From Dryas octopetala (Eukaryota > Streptophyta > Magnoliopsida > Rosales > Rosaceae), in NCBI GenBank assembly GCA_963921425.1, contig OY992836.1:5285825-5349824 (forward strand): a stretch of DNA of 64,000 nt, given 5' to 3'. The notes beneath the pieces are model-generated. The model did not search any database, was not told the origin of the DNA, and saw nothing but the letters and a program-made list of their open reading frames with translations. Numbering within the stretch: position 1 is the stretch's first letter; each line of letters opens with the position of its first letter. Shown piece after piece: positions 10,495 through 23,177 of this stretch. The position numbers and the translations under genes are program-made.

Positions 10495-13327
10495 ATGTAC
10501 TCGAGCAATTTGAAAGGGTTCATATTGGCGGTGGTCTCAAGCGCCTTCATAGGCTCCAGCTTCATCATCAAGAAGAAGGGTCTCCGCCGGGCCGGCTTTA
10601 ATGGCCCTCGTGCCAGTAATTCTCTCTCTTTTTATTTATAAATCATTTTTTTTATTATTATTTTATGAATAATTGTTAATTTGGCGACTCTTTCTTCTTG
10701 GTTCAATTGTTAATGTATAAGGTGTCGGGGGATATGGGTATCTTTTAGAGCCTCTGTGGTGGATAGGAATGGTTACAAGTAAGTTTCTTTGCTATTTTTC
10801 TATTAATTACTACTTGTTCTGATTAACTTGTTTTAGGCTCTGTTCATAATTTGAAGAAATTCGAGATTTTATTCCATTTTTAACTTTGCCCAATTTGCCC
10901 TGTGCTAATGAAATTCTATTTTTATTGGTTAAAATTTTATTCTAAAGATTTCCTTTCAGTTGGAATTTGCCCTTTACTAGTTTACTTTATCTATTTTTAC
11001 TCTGCTAGAAAGGGTTGGATATTCATGATAGTCATGGTTTTGGACAATTGACAGTGGTTGTTGGAGAGATAGCCAATTTTGTAGCATACATTTATGCACC
11101 TGCTGGGCTTGTGACGCCGCTTGGTGCGTTGAGTATCATTGTTAGGTACATTTGATTTCCCAATTCTATATATATACACACACCTCTGTGTGTGTTTCAG
11201 TCTCCTTTTCAATCATCAAACCATATTTCTGATAAGGTGAACTGTGTATGGATATGGGCAGTGCTGTTTTAGCGCATTTCTTGTTGAAGGAGAAACTCCA
11301 GAAAATGGGGATGTTGGGGTGTCTTTTATGCATAGTGGGTTCAATTGTGATTGTACTCCATGCACCCGAAGAGCGTTCTCTCACTTCCGTAACAGAAATC
11401 TGGGAATTAGCAATACAACCAGGTATACTGCTAAAAGGTTAATAACTAGTGGATGCCCATATCTTCTTATGCTTCTTCATTTCCTTCTGATTGGTTTGCT
11501 TTCTTGCTTCCAGCATTTCTTTTGTATACAGCCTCGGTGGTCGCTGTAACGTTAGTCTTGATTTTGTATTGTTCTCCCCGCTATGGCCAAACCAATATAC
11601 TGATTTATATAGGAATATGCTCTGTAATTGGATCATTGACAGTAAGTTATTCTAGCGTTCCAGCTAACGGTTTCAATACCTCACTTTTAAAGTAACAGTT
11701 TTGGCTTTCTCATGTGTCATTAGTTTTTCCATATTGCAGGTCATGAGTGTGAAAGCAATTGGCATCGCAATAAAACTCACATTAGAGGGCACAAACCAGT
11801 TAATTTACTTCCAAACATGGATTTTTGGAATGGTTGCAGTTACCTGCATCATCACACAATTAAATTATTTAAACATGGTCAGTATCTTGTTATGCACTAC
11901 TATAACACAACATGACAGCTTTGTGTCCTTTCTCTTCTCTTTTTTTTTTTTTTTTTTTTTTAATTTTTTAATTTTTTACCTATCTCTTGGCTACGTTTGC
12001 GTGTATCTGTTTTTCTCTTAATTTATTGATTTTTTATTTTCTGTCTTCAAAAATCTGAGAGATGGTAATTATTGTCACATGAAATTTTAGATGAGTGTTT
12101 GAATGTAGTTCCGATTATCCATTAACTAGAATAGGGGAAGAATCAGTGTTCAGTGAGTTTGTTTATTTATTTATTTCAATTTATAATTATTCTTCAAATT
12201 TAAGTTGATGAAATGTAACAAGATGAGATAAGGACCTAGCTTTTGGTACATCTTCTGGTGTATGGTCTTGGATAAATCAACTTTATAAATATGTATCTTG
12301 ATGTTTTATAGGGTTGGGATTTGAAGCAATAGGGTTTAGGAATACTTTTATGTAAGAAAATTTTGATGTAAATGGGTTTGGGTTATCGAATTTAGATCTT
12401 TAGATTGCAGGTAGTTTTCTGACAAACAGATTGAAAAGAACACATCTAGGTTTCTTAAGCATCATCCTAGTTCCCTGAGCAGTCAGACACTCATGAAACT
12501 TTAAAAGTCACTGGAAAACTCTTTATTACCAATGCATACTTGACGGATAGCAGAAGACTTTATATAGACCATTTCCAATCCTTTTCCATCATGGGCTAGG
12601 ATTCCTTAATAAAAAGAAATAGAACTATTAAACCAACTAGGAAACTACTAAAATAAATTAGGAAGTCTTTAAACATAAAATATACTAAATAATTTCTGAC
12701 ACATAAAGTTCCAGAAAATCTAGTATACCCTGAGTTACTAAAACTGAAAGAAACCTAATTAAAATTTAACCAAGAGCAATAATACATTATGATAAGGCTT
12801 AGTTAACCCAGGGTTGCTGATGAAAGGTCCCAAGAATGTTCTAAACCATCAGAAATTTCCCAAATCAATGCTCGGGCCTTGGAACTGACTTTATCCTTCC
12901 CTTTTTAGTCTTTAACTGGTGCTGCCAGCTACATACCTCATCATCAGTGAGAGACCCCCTTTTACTACACTTCAAGATTAGTCTGAGTAGAAAAGATCTT
13001 GCATCAGATCGGTAAAAACAATCTGTCCTACCTCAAGTATACATAAACATTATTTATTCTCATCTTTATTCTTTCTTTTTTGTGTATGCATGTGCATGTA
13101 TGAAAGATGCGTTCAATTTGCTGGTATAAATTACTTATTTATCTTATTATGTTTTGGTCAGAACTGTGAACGTTTTTTTTAGCTTGTTTCTAACTCTGGT
13201 GTGGTTGCAGGCGCTGGATACTTTCAACACAGCAATTGTTTCTCCTATCTATTATGCTATGTTCACATCTTTTACAATATTAGCCAGTGCAATAATGTTT
13301 AAGGTATCATCACGTGAGCATGATGTG

Positions 13328-13377
<50 letters not shown>

Positions 13378-16300
13378 CACTGTATGTTATAAATCTAAAT
13401 GAGAGAGAGAGAGATATTACACTTTATGTTATAAATCTAAAATGTGTACTCTTTTGGTAGGATTATTCTGGTCAAAGTGCAAGCAGCATAGCCTCAGAAC
13501 TTTGTGGGTTCATCACTGTGTTATCTGGAACTGCTATATTGCATAGTACAAGAGAGCCAGATCCACCTTTAATTACAGGTTTGCATCTTGTGTGTATCAG
13601 ATGCTTGACTGTTAGAAATTCACATGTCTTGTGTGTTAAAATGGCAGCTACCTATAAATTAGAAGCTTAGTCCAGTGCTTTTTCTTAATGTATGATACAT
13701 AGGCCTTATTGAATTCTGTTTTTGGTCCAAATGCTGGCTACACAACAGGGAATTTCCCTCCTGTTCCTTTGAAACTTTTTCCCTCCCTTGCCTGGGTTTG
13801 AGTCTTGATATCATAAACCAAATAGCTATAAGATTGCAGTATCTAACCTAAAAGTCTAAGCTATTAGGTGGAGACACGCAACATGTATATATTAGCATTA
13901 CTAGACACTTAGCTCAACCAATGTGGACTAGTGATGAACAAGATACGTCCTCAATGAACATGGGAAATTTTAGACCAATAAGTTTGGTGTCAAGTTTATA
14001 TAAGATAATCTCAAAGCTGTTGTTGTTTTGATTGAGGGAGGTTTTACTATGGCTTTGGGACGATAGGGTAAGTGTTGTGGTCCTGATGGCAGTGAAAAGT
14101 GAAGTTATGAAGGTGATGGAGGAGTTTTATAGAAATGGGGTAGTTAATGCCATGACAAATGAGACTTATATCTGCCTCAAAGGTAGATTCAGTAAGGGTG
14201 TGAGATTTTAGGCTGATAAGCCTGTTGTTAAGTTTGTATAAGATCATTGTGAAAGTATTGGCTGCAAGGTTGGTAGTGTTTGTATTGGTTGGGCAATAAC
14301 GTTGTCCTGTGTTGTACTGGTTTGATTCTTCCTAACAGGTTCAGGGAGGTGTTGAGTGGGACAATTTCAAGTGCTCAAAGGGGCATTTGTTAAAGGAAGG
14401 CGGATATTGGATGCTGTGCATTGGCAAATGAAGTGGCGGAAGAAATGGGGAAAAGAGAAACTAGGACATGGTTTTAAAATAGATTTTGAAATACCTTACG
14501 ATCATATGGAGCGGAAATGTTAGATAATGTTTAGACACAGTTCTGTAAATTTCTCTATTATGATAAACGTGAGGAGGGAAAATTGGTGCTTTAAGAGGTT
14601 TAGAACAAGGAGATCCACTTTCACTGTTTTTGTTCACACTAGTAGTGGATGTGTTGAGCAGCATAATGGAAAGGGAAAGGGAGGTTCAGCTAGTGAAGGG
14701 GTTGAAAGTGGGGAGGGATAGGGTTGAGTTCTTTCATCTTCAGTTTGCTGATGACACAATATTTTTTCTTTCAGGGGAGGAGCGGATTTGGTTAAATATT
14801 TTAAACAGTTTTGGAGGTTTTTTGTGGTCTTTCTGGTTTAAGATTAATAAGTCAAACTGTTCATTGGTGGGAAATGAGGGTAAAGTGGAAAGGTAGCTGG
14901 TTCTTTGGGGTCTGAAGTTGGATCCTAGCCATTAAAGTAATCGGGACTACCCCCTTGGTGGGAATCCAAGCTCAGGTGTTTTCTGGAATCCGGTGTTGGA
15001 AAAAGTTGAAAGGAGATTGGGGGTGGAAAAAAGCATTTCTTTCTAGAGGAGGTAGATTTACATTAATGCAAGTAGTTTTCAGCAGCTTGTCATTATACTA
15101 TTCATCTCTTTTTAAGATTCCTTGTGGAGTTGCAATGAAGTTGGAGAATATTATGAAGGATTTTTTGTGGACAGGGATTGAGGAAGGGAATTAAGAGCAT
15201 TTAATTAGATTGGAGGTGGTGCCATTAGCTAAAGAAATGGGTGGATTGGAAGTGGGAAGTTTGTTGTTGAAATAAGGCATTTCTTGGTGAATGGTTGTGG
15301 AGGTTTCCTTAGAAAGGGAAGCTTCATGACATAAGGTTATAAGGAGCAAGTATAGCTGGGATACCAAAATCTTTGGTGAGGGGATCAAGTCGATGCCCTT
15401 GAAAGGACATCAGCCCCAAAATATGACTCCTCTATAAATCATTGCAGATTTGTGGTAGATAATGGGGAGAATGTGAGGTTTTGGGAGAATGATTAAGCAG
15501 TTCATTCTCTTGACTTTATACCCTATCCAGGTTTCACAATGTTTGCAAGTACAAAATGGCTGTTAGCATAATTTTTAACAATTTGAAACATTAAACATCT
15601 GCACATGAGTAACTTCAAATAATAAAAACCCAGATTCCAGAACATGAAATGAAAAAAGTTCACTTCGAAAGCAAGATTTGATTGTTGGGCATCTCTTTTG
15701 AATTTAAGTAATTTCCAATCTAACAAGTCAAAAAATTGTTGGCCAATGCATGGCTCTGGCCAGTTAGGACTGAAGAGGAACTCCCTCCTCAGTTAGGCTC
15801 TGGGTATATATTGATTGGCATAGAAAGCGATGAGACCAACCACTTGAAGTTATTGTTAATAAGAATTATTCAATGTTGCCCTGCACTTTCACCAATTTAT
15901 ACCTATCAATATATGCCATTAGTGGTGAGGAGGAAGTTCCTCACTTCCCCCTCGCCAGGAGTTGAGCATTGTTCAGAATCATTTAAAACCAATTTGGATA
16001 CAGAAAGAACAAGGGCATACAGATAGTATTCTCTCGGTGGTTTTTAGATTTAGCAGTTTTAGGGTTTTTAACATGTAGGGCCAATATGTTCTCCCACCTT
16101 CGTCCAAAAAAAAGTAGGGCCTTTGTCCAACATTGATTGGAAGACAAGTCCTGTGTGGTTTTAAAGTTCAAAGCTACCAGTAGTCTAGGGTTAAATCAGC
16201 TGTTGAAGTGTTTTTAGTTATCTTAGATTCTAGAAATTTCAATATGTGAGTTCCTTATGTGACCCAAAGAGGTTGGTTCACTGTCAGGAGCTTGCTCTAG

Positions 16301-18652
16301 AAAGTAATGGTCCTAAGTTTGAATTATGCTAACCCTTTGTGCCACCTCTGAGAGATTTTCCCCATTAATTACATGGGGCATGCAATATGCAAACTGTATG
16401 TGTTTGGTGGATTAGCCAGGTGCTCTAGAAGACCCAAATACCTTCATGAGGAAAAACACAAAAAAAAGGGAGGTTTTAATTTTTTTATTAGGTAATTATA
16501 ATTGGAGTTCTAATCTTTCATGGAAAGCGAATCGTAGTTCCAAATGTCTTATTGTACTCAAGGAGTTCAATTTTTGATAATGGAACTAGGATTGTTCTGT
16601 TTATTGAAGCATGCATGCCTAGAGTGTGCTCTCTCTCTCTCTCTCCTCTCTCCTGTTCTCTTCCCTCTCCCTCTCTACAATCTGGATTGTTAATGGTGTA
16701 AAACTGACTCTCGCTTCCTTGTTTCTTATCTATTTACAGCTCCATCTTTCCCATCCAAAACCCTAAACGTATTTCCTACAATCTTGAGCAGCTCCCAAAC
16801 AACCCTTCAAATAAGCCATTAAAAAAAAAAAAAAAACTCGAAACAGATGCTGCCCCTAGAATTTCTGCAAGCAGAATTCTTGAAGTCAACCCTTCTGTCC
16901 ACATTAAATCTAATATTTAATGAATCTGTTCATTCTACAAACCCTGAATCTTCCCTAGAACTGCAATCCTTTAAATGTCAAATTTGCAAACACTAAAAGG
17001 CAACCACATACATAGCAATTATAGACAGTTTTTCCCCTTGAGACTTTTAGTGTGCTTCTCTAAATGCTGTGGAAGTCTTTTAAACTTTTTTTGCATCATT
17101 TTTCTTTGTTACTGTAGTATATAATCCGTTTTTTTTTTTCTTTTATTTATTTCCTGTACTTCAATTAATGATATCATATACTTTGACTTCTAGTGCAAAT
17201 AATTATAGAGTTGATGACTGGTCAGCATTAAAAAATATTGCATAGGCGTATACACACTTTTAATTTATTAAATGTAATATTCTTGGAACAAGCAGATTTT
17301 GATTGTTTATTTCCATGAAGTTCTGTGCTTCAAGTGCTGGCTTTATATTTTTCCAGCTGGATCTTAGAGTTAAAATCAGATTGTCGCGTTTAGTAGGTAA
17401 CTAGAGTAATCTGTTCCCGAAATCCATTAGGGCATGTAAATAGAAAGGTATGGTGGCTATGTTGCACTGATGCGGGATACAATAGGATTTGATGCAGCGA
17501 TACAAAAAATCTCCAAAAACTGTTTACTTAAAGATAATATATACTTTAACTGCCATAAATCCACACTCGCTGGACTGATAAAAAAAAAAGGCCTGGTCTG
17601 GTCTGGTTCAAAATGTATGACACCTACTGACTGTCTCTAAGAAAGAAAAAAGAGATTGAAGAATACATGGAAAGAGAGAAGAGGATAATCCATAGAAAGA
17701 GAGGAGATACGTAGAAAATGCAAAGCTGAAGAGGAATGAGAGAAAATAAAATACAAAGATGAAATAGTGGTGGAGAAGAAATGACATGTTCTGGTGCTGT
17801 GCAAAGTGAGTTCTTTTCTTCTATTTCTTCTCTTTACTCTACTCTTCTCCTCTTCAATGAAGGCAATCAGAAAAGTTGAAAACCTATCCCCCTTCCTTGT
17901 TTTGTTAAACCAGGAAGGAGAAGAGAAAGAACGCATCTCTTATGCTACCGCATTTAAATTACTAATCTTTTAATTATCACACGAAGACCCCTTATTTTTT
18001 AAAAATCACAGTAGACCCCTGATTTTAAAAAATTGGAAAAAGACCCTTGCTGTCTTTTGACCTTATCTTGATTGTATCCATCACGTATCCTTGCCATATC
18101 CAAAAGTCAAATGGGCCAAAAAGTCAGCTATACGCTATTTGAAGTATTCGACATGTTTCCTGCCTTTCCGAATTGGATAGTCCATATATACAATTTCTGA
18201 AGTATCTGTGCTACATATTATGGTACAAGGTCTTTTTCTGATTGAAGAACTAGCTTTGAGGACAAAATGATGTTAAATGTGATGGTGAAAAGGCCACATT
18301 CCCTATGCACATCTTTTAAGTTACATGGGCAGGGTTGCACCTTGATGCAAGAATATGTACAATTACTGGATGGCTTGCTAAAATCTGTGATATGATTTTT
18401 GTTGGGTCAAATCTGCGATTTTATTTTATGTTTGGGTAAAAATTATATGCAGTCCACTGTCTTCAATTCATATTTAGCACTTTGTAAAAATTGTTTATGC
18501 TTGTCTTCAATTCTTCGCATGCAGATTTGTATACACCATTATCTCCTAAAGTGTCATGGTACATCCAAAGTAATGGGGAATGGAAACAGAAGGACGAAGA
18601 TGGTTCAACCCCTAATTTCATCACAATTCTTCGGCCAGACTATTTCAAGTAA
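10495..18652 (+). CDS. NIPA-type magnesium transporter (DUF803), nine exons, intact
   Basis: The exons are 10495-10615, 10722-10778, 11055-11145, 11262-11422, 11514-11641, 11740-11877, 13211-13303, 13461-13578 and 18525-18652. All junctions are GT-AG, phases agree throughout, and the total is 1,035 nt: 344 residues plus TAA. The protein starts [20 protein letters not shown] and continues with the family blocks [101 protein letters not shown] and [20 protein letters not shown]. The hydrophilic tail ends [12 protein letters not shown]. About nine hydrophobic segments fit the NIPA family, membrane proteins linked to Mg2+ transport, mostly in plasma or endosomal membranes. Length is normal for plant members. 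Intron 8 (4,946 bp) carries a LINE fragment and intron 7 a GA microsatellite. Function is inferred from family membership. Confidence 0.93.
13331..13373. repeat. (GA)n microsatellite in intron 7 of the NIPA gene
   Basis: A GA dinucleotide run of about 20 units. After it, a short stretch of the form TTACACT(G/T)TATGTTATAAAT occurs twice, at about 13374 and 13416, separated by another short GA run. This suggests slippage or local duplication. A separate CT-rich tract lies at 16627-16675 in intron 8. Confidence 0.85.
13950..15490 (+). mobile_element. LINE ORF2 reverse-transcriptase fragment inside intron 8
   Basis: The plus strand carries a frameshifted LINE RT in normal domain order. I see [59 protein letters not shown], then a [18 protein letters not shown]-like part, [14 protein letters not shown] (the FADD catalytic box near 14745), [14 protein letters not shown]-like, [37 protein letters not shown] and [14 protein letters not shown] final W-rich part ends about 15490. 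It lies in the same direction as the host gene. Dead by many lesions. Confidence 0.8.
15491..18524. other. Rest of intron 8 of the NIPA gene, nothing coding seen
   Basis: AT-rich intronic sequence with poly-A runs (16820-16834) and a CT tract (16627-16675). A 15750-15960 stretch contains the inverted words GAGGAACTCCCTCCTC and GAGGAGGAAGTTCCTC, possibly a MITE core. I see no second gene and no alternative last exon with protein similarity. The exon 9 acceptor is at 18521-18524 (GCAG). Confidence 0.5.
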
Positions 18653-18770
18653 CGGAATATGCTTGAGACATTTACTCCTTAGTTACATCACATGACTTCA
18701 GCATTGAAGGGTCACCCCCAGTTTCATCACATTTCTCCAGCTTGAGAACCATAGAGATATGCTTGAGACC
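18614..18770. repeat. Imperfect local duplication across the 3' end of the NIPA gene
   Basis: The end of exon 9 plus adjoining 3' UTR (from ACCCCTAATTTCATCACA to ATATGCTTGAGAC) recurs about 96 bp downstream as ACCCCCAGTTTCATCACA ... ATATGCTTGAGACC. The second copy does not preserve the reading and lies beyond the stop codon. Confidence 0.5.
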
Positions 18771-20009
18771 AGCAATTTTTTGAGCTTTCTATTCAAATTT
18801 TGAGTAGTGGTATTGCGCAATTGTCAAATAGCCATAGTTTTAGGGAGTGAGTTATTCTCCATCAACCCCCCTTGTTTCTATCCTTGTAATTTGATTTAAT
18901 TGGTTTATGTAATTTAATTTAATTGATTTGCTTACCATCTATAGTTGATGCAGGAACCTACTTTCTAAATGATCATTCACCCTTAAGACCAAAGCTTAAG
19001 CGGATTTTAAAATTTTGATGAATTTTTTTTTGTTGGTACTGACATAGTAATCTTATTCAATCAATTGCATACGAGTTAGAATATTATTCTTGAGACCACG
19101 AGTTAGAATATTATTCTTGAGACCACAGTACATTTGGTCTTTCGGTAGGAATTCCTATTTAGTCATTGGAAGGTCTATTTTATTAGTATTAAGCAGAAAA
19201 TAAATATATTCTATCTGTATATCGTTTATTTTTACAAAAGACCATATGAAATAGAACGACCCTAGAAGGGATATAATGAAATTCTTTGATTAGAAAAATG
19301 AAGGGTTTTGATTGCAGCTTGAAAAGCACATAAACGTAAAGGGTTTTGTTGGTTCTTTCGAAGTAAATGCTTAAGCTACTGGTTATAGTATGAGTTGACA
19401 GTTATCTAGTAACTCTTCATCTATCTTATCAATTTATCCAACCTTTTTCGAGTTGATTGAGGATCTCGTATGGTGGATGATGTCCACTCTTACGAGCCGT
19501 GCGTTAGTTCTTGTGTTGTGCACTTGTGCTCATGTAATGGAGTTACTCCAATGAGTTGGATCAAGCCCATGGGCTGTCCTGAGCTCTCAAACCCATATGC
19601 GCCTTTAGCCATCTTTCCTCTAGGCCAAACAAGTGGCTTGTTATTTGCAGTGCCGTCCTTGAGAAATGAGAATATTGGAGTCTTGTGCGAAAATAAGAAA
19701 ATGAGGCCCTTTAATTTTGTATAGAAGGTATATATAACATGCCACGATTCATTTTATAGTTAGTTACTTCCTACTACCAGACAACTAAGAGAAGAAATAC
19801 TTTTGGTCCTGTGGTTTCAAAACTCCTTATTTGATCTCTATGTTTTATATTGTTTGCAATTTTAGGACCTTTTATAACCAAATGTAATTGACAGTGTATC
19901 CGCAATCCGCAATTCGCAATTCTTTAAGAAAATGAAAAGGGTCCCTGAAGTGACCCAAGCCTCTAAAGAGGCTTAGGTACTTGACAATAGAGAAATTTCT
20001 ATAAATTAT
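18771..20009. other. Intergenic
   Basis: No coding similarity recognised. A 27-bp unit (GAGTTAGAATATTATTCTTG plus GAGACCAC-type end) is duplicated in tandem near 19072-19125. The stretch 19440-19740 has mixed base composition and may be an old LTR, but I cannot identify ends. Confidence 0.4.
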
Positions 20010-21320
20010 GCGTGCACAAATGAATTGTGGTATCACCATAAAATGATCATTGATGACAATTTTTCATTTGCATTCGTTTATGAGATAAATGAATGTGATG
20101 ATACTGAACCACACATTATTAGTGAATGCAAACTGAGGCATGATTGGCCTAAGTAGAAAACAACAATTTAGGATGAATTGAATTCTTTGAAAAAAGTGGA
20201 GTATTTAGACCTGTAGTCCAAACACCACATGATGTGAAATTAGTTGGTTACAAGTATTCAATAGAAAGTGCAATGAGAAAAATGAGATCGTAAGGTATAA
20301 AGCATGACTCTATGTTTGATTATGAAGAAATATGTTCTCCTGCGATGCAATCACATTTTGTTATTTAATAAGTCTAGTAGTTTTTGAAAATTTAGATACG
20401 AGGCTTATGGACCTGGTGACTACACATTTATATGGGGAGTTAGATGCAAATATTTACATAAGAGAAGGTTTTAAGTTGCCTGAAACAAAACTATGAGGTA
20501 TGTAATCAATCAAATTGTGGTGATCATTGTATAGTTTGAAGAAATCTGGAAGAATGTGGTATAATCACCTCAATGAATACTCGATAAGTGAAGGATAAGT
20601 TATTGATCCTATATGTCCTTGTGTGTTCGTAAAGAAATCGAATTTTGAATTTGCCATTGTTGTAGTGTGTATATATATGTGGACGATATGAACTTGATTG
20701 TTAATATTGATGAGCTCACAAAAACTGCAGTAGTATCTAAAGAATGAATTTGAAATGAAAGACCTTGGGAAAACAAAATAGTCTCAGCCTTCAAATCGAG
20801 TAATGTACTAGTGGGATTTTTGTCCATCAAGCAACATATACTGAGTGACTTTTAACATTTTGGTATGGACAAAGCCCATCCATTGAGTACCTCAATGGTC
20901 ATTTGGTCTCTTGACATGAAGAAAGATCTTTTTCGCCCAAAGAAGATGATGAAAGGATCTTTGGTCCTGAAGTACCATATATTAGTGCAATAGGTGCTTT
21001 ATTGTACTTAGCACAATGCACTAAACCAGACATAGCATTTCCAGTGAATTTATTGGCAATGTATTCTTATGTTCCAATTAACAGGTATTGGAATGGCATT
21101 AAAAAAAATTTGCGATCGATACCTTTGAGGAACAACATATATGGCTTGTTTTACTCAAGCACATCTTCGGATAGCCCACATTTGGTTGGATACACAGATT
21201 CTAGGTCTCTCCGATCCACATAAAGGTCGTTCTTAAATTGGCCATATGTTTACCTCTACCAAAACTACGATATCATGGAGATCTACCAAACAACAAGTGG
21301 GACCAGTTGCTAGTAGGGAA
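20010..21320 (+). mobile_element. Ty1/copia pol relic (reverse transcriptase and RNase H)
   Basis: Through many frameshifts the plus strand encodes the second half of a copia pol in order: FAFVYEINECDDTEPHI and ECKLRHDWPK, then an RT start with GVFRPVVQTPHDVKLVGYK, MDLVTTHLYGELDANIYIRE, SLKKSGRMWYNHLNEY, an IYVDDMNLIV catalytic box near 20680, TKTAVVSK, PEVPYISAIGALLYLAQCTK (shifted), DIAFPVNLLAMYS, RYWNGIKK, NIYGLFYS and a GYTDSRSLRST stretch. It ends in the RNase H SWRSTKQQVGPVASRE-like block. No LTR of its own is identified. It stops where an LTR relic begins. Confidence 0.75.
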
Positions 21321-21324
21321 AATT

Positions 21325-21944
21325 CTTGTAATGACCAATGATTGAAGTCTCAAAAATGCTTGCACTCTCGATCAATGCTTTGAGTCCTGAAGTCGGCCAA
21401 TTCCTGGACTCTCGGTGTCGATGAATGTTCGGACTCCCAATGGAAGTCAATGCTCAGCACCCCTATTTATGCTTTTCTATAGCCAACCACATCATATCTT
21501 TGGTGGAAATATCCTTACCTTTAAGAGTTGTATGGGAGAATGATGCATCCTTACCTTTGGGAACATGTGGCACCTCTTCAAGAAGCACCCCAGGCTTTCT
21601 TGCTTGAGGGAAGATGAGGTTGTCACCAAGGGATACATGTCAGTAGCAGATTGGTCATGACACATGTCTAACGACGTGACATAAATGGAACAATACTATA
21701 AAGACGCCTCTCACCATTCTTGAAAGGTATGGAAATTCTTCCTTTTGCTCAGACTCCTCCTTGACACTGACTTGCGCGTCGAAGAGTATTTGGTTGGTAC
21801 CACACTAGTGCCCTTCCCGCTCAATTCTTTTGTTTGTTTGTGCAGGGTGCTCGATAGCCCATGTATCAACCGGATATTGGAAAGTCATATTACTTTTTCT
21901 AGTTTGACGTGGTGTTGACTGCTTACACATTATGAGCATCAACA
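21325..21944 (+). mobile_element. Decayed LTR related to the Tat-type gypsy LTR family of this window
   Basis: The block TTTGGTTGGTACCACAC near 21790, a pyrimidine run ending GTGCAG, and the end GAGCATCAACA at 21944 are arranged as in the 3' part of the intact LTRs at 37590-37753. The rest is unlike them. Immediately after 21944 the sequence matches the MADS downstream flank at about 33010 (CCTTCATTTTACACTTTA), so the right boundary is supported. The left end is uncertain. Confidence 0.5.
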
Positions 21945-22290
21945 CCTTCATTTTACACTTTAGTTAGACCAACAATGTTATTTGTGATGATTATGAAAGA
22001 ACCGTTCATGAAATAATTAAGGAAACTAGTAGAAAGAACAAAAAACATTCTAAATTGACCATGAGACTTGCTTTGGGCGGCTTTAATTACCCTATGAGAA
22101 AGTAGAGCAAGTACATATGTTTTGGGAATTGTCCAAAATTGGTGAAGTGTAAGTCAATTCACAATTTTCTAATTATTTGTTTTTGGAGTACTCGTATTAA
22201 AGCATCCAACCAAAAGAAAGTCTGTCCTCAAATAGGACATGAGACAACCAATGGGGGAGCTTCCTCCACCCATGATTTGGATAAACATGC
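21945..22290 (+). repeat. Paralogous MADS downstream flank (copy without gene)
   Basis: This stretch shares the landmarks AATGTTATTTGTGATGATTA, GAAAGAACCGTTCATGAAAT and a later TTTTGGGAATTGTCCAAAATT region with the downstream flanks at 23700-23860, 27590-27900 and 32990-33160. It therefore marks a fourth former MADS locus whose coding part is gone, replaced by the LTR and copia relics to its left. Confidence 0.6.
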
Positions 22291-23056
22291 ATTTGCTATG
22301 TTGTTATACATACATGTATAATTAATTAGATCATGCTTGTTTATGTCTTTTTAGATTTCACAAATGTTTACCCCTATATTCCCTTTCTCAAAAATTAAAA
22401 ATCTCTCACTTAAAAGGAAAAAATGTTCTTGTAAGGACTCTCAAGCATATTCATATCGAGGATATTGAGTTATACTTAATTCAGGATGATAATTTAGGTT
22501 GACTTTTTGTGCTAGAGAAATTCTAATTTACCCCCATAATTTTTTATTAGTTGACCCTTCACTCTTTATAATATAATTTTATTTTCCTTACAATAAAATT
22601 AAAAAAAAAAAAAAAAAAACCCCAGCCCCCACCCTCATCTCCACTCCACCATCACTACCCTACTGGCTCCCTTCCCTGCCCCCTTTCTCTCTTTCCCTCT
22701 ATGTCCTTCTCCCTCTCTCTCTTCAGACCCATCTCTTGCACATATTTAGTAATAGATAGTTCTCTTACACTTCATTTTAAATATATATTTGGTAGTATTG
22801 TTTTGAAATTTAATTCCATTTTTGTCTAAAATACCCAATCAAACGAAGTTTTGAAAATGCCAGCGAAGAACTACAATATTCAATTTTTCATTTTATTTAC
22901 ACAAATATGAAAGTTTTTTTCTTATAATTTTCATATAACTAAGGAATATAAGGAAATAGTCCAAAAACAAGGGTAATATATGGAAAGAAATCTGGATATA
23001 TGACTAATAAAAAAATTAGAATTAATTATTTAAGAGTTGGTTAGGGGACATGGCCC
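22291..23056. other. Intergenic, upstream of the MADS-like ORF
   Basis: AT-rich, with a poly-A run followed by a C-rich and CT-rich tract (22590-22740). No coding similarity. Confidence 0.4.
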
Positions 23057-23063
23057 TATAAAT
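23057..23063 (+). promoter_or_regulatory. Probable TATA box of the MADS-like ORF
   Basis: TATAAAT lies 115 bp upstream of the ATG at 23178, in the context GCCCTATAAATTTCC. That spacing suits a short 5' leader with a start near 23090. No experimental support. Confidence 0.45.
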
Positions 23064-23177
23064 TTCCAAGTTTCTCCTAAAACTTTCTCATTCCCATCCA
23101 AGTAGAACTACGTTTTGGTTGTTCTTTTTTCGGGTAATATTTTGGTTTCTTTTTCATTTTTGATCTCTAGAGTAAAA

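Noticed and set aside
19190-19320. Possible plastid-derived insertion (GAAGGGATATAATGAAATTC)
   Set aside because: It resembled plastid spacer DNA from memory only, is too short, and has no recognisable plastid gene. Cannot be supported without a search.
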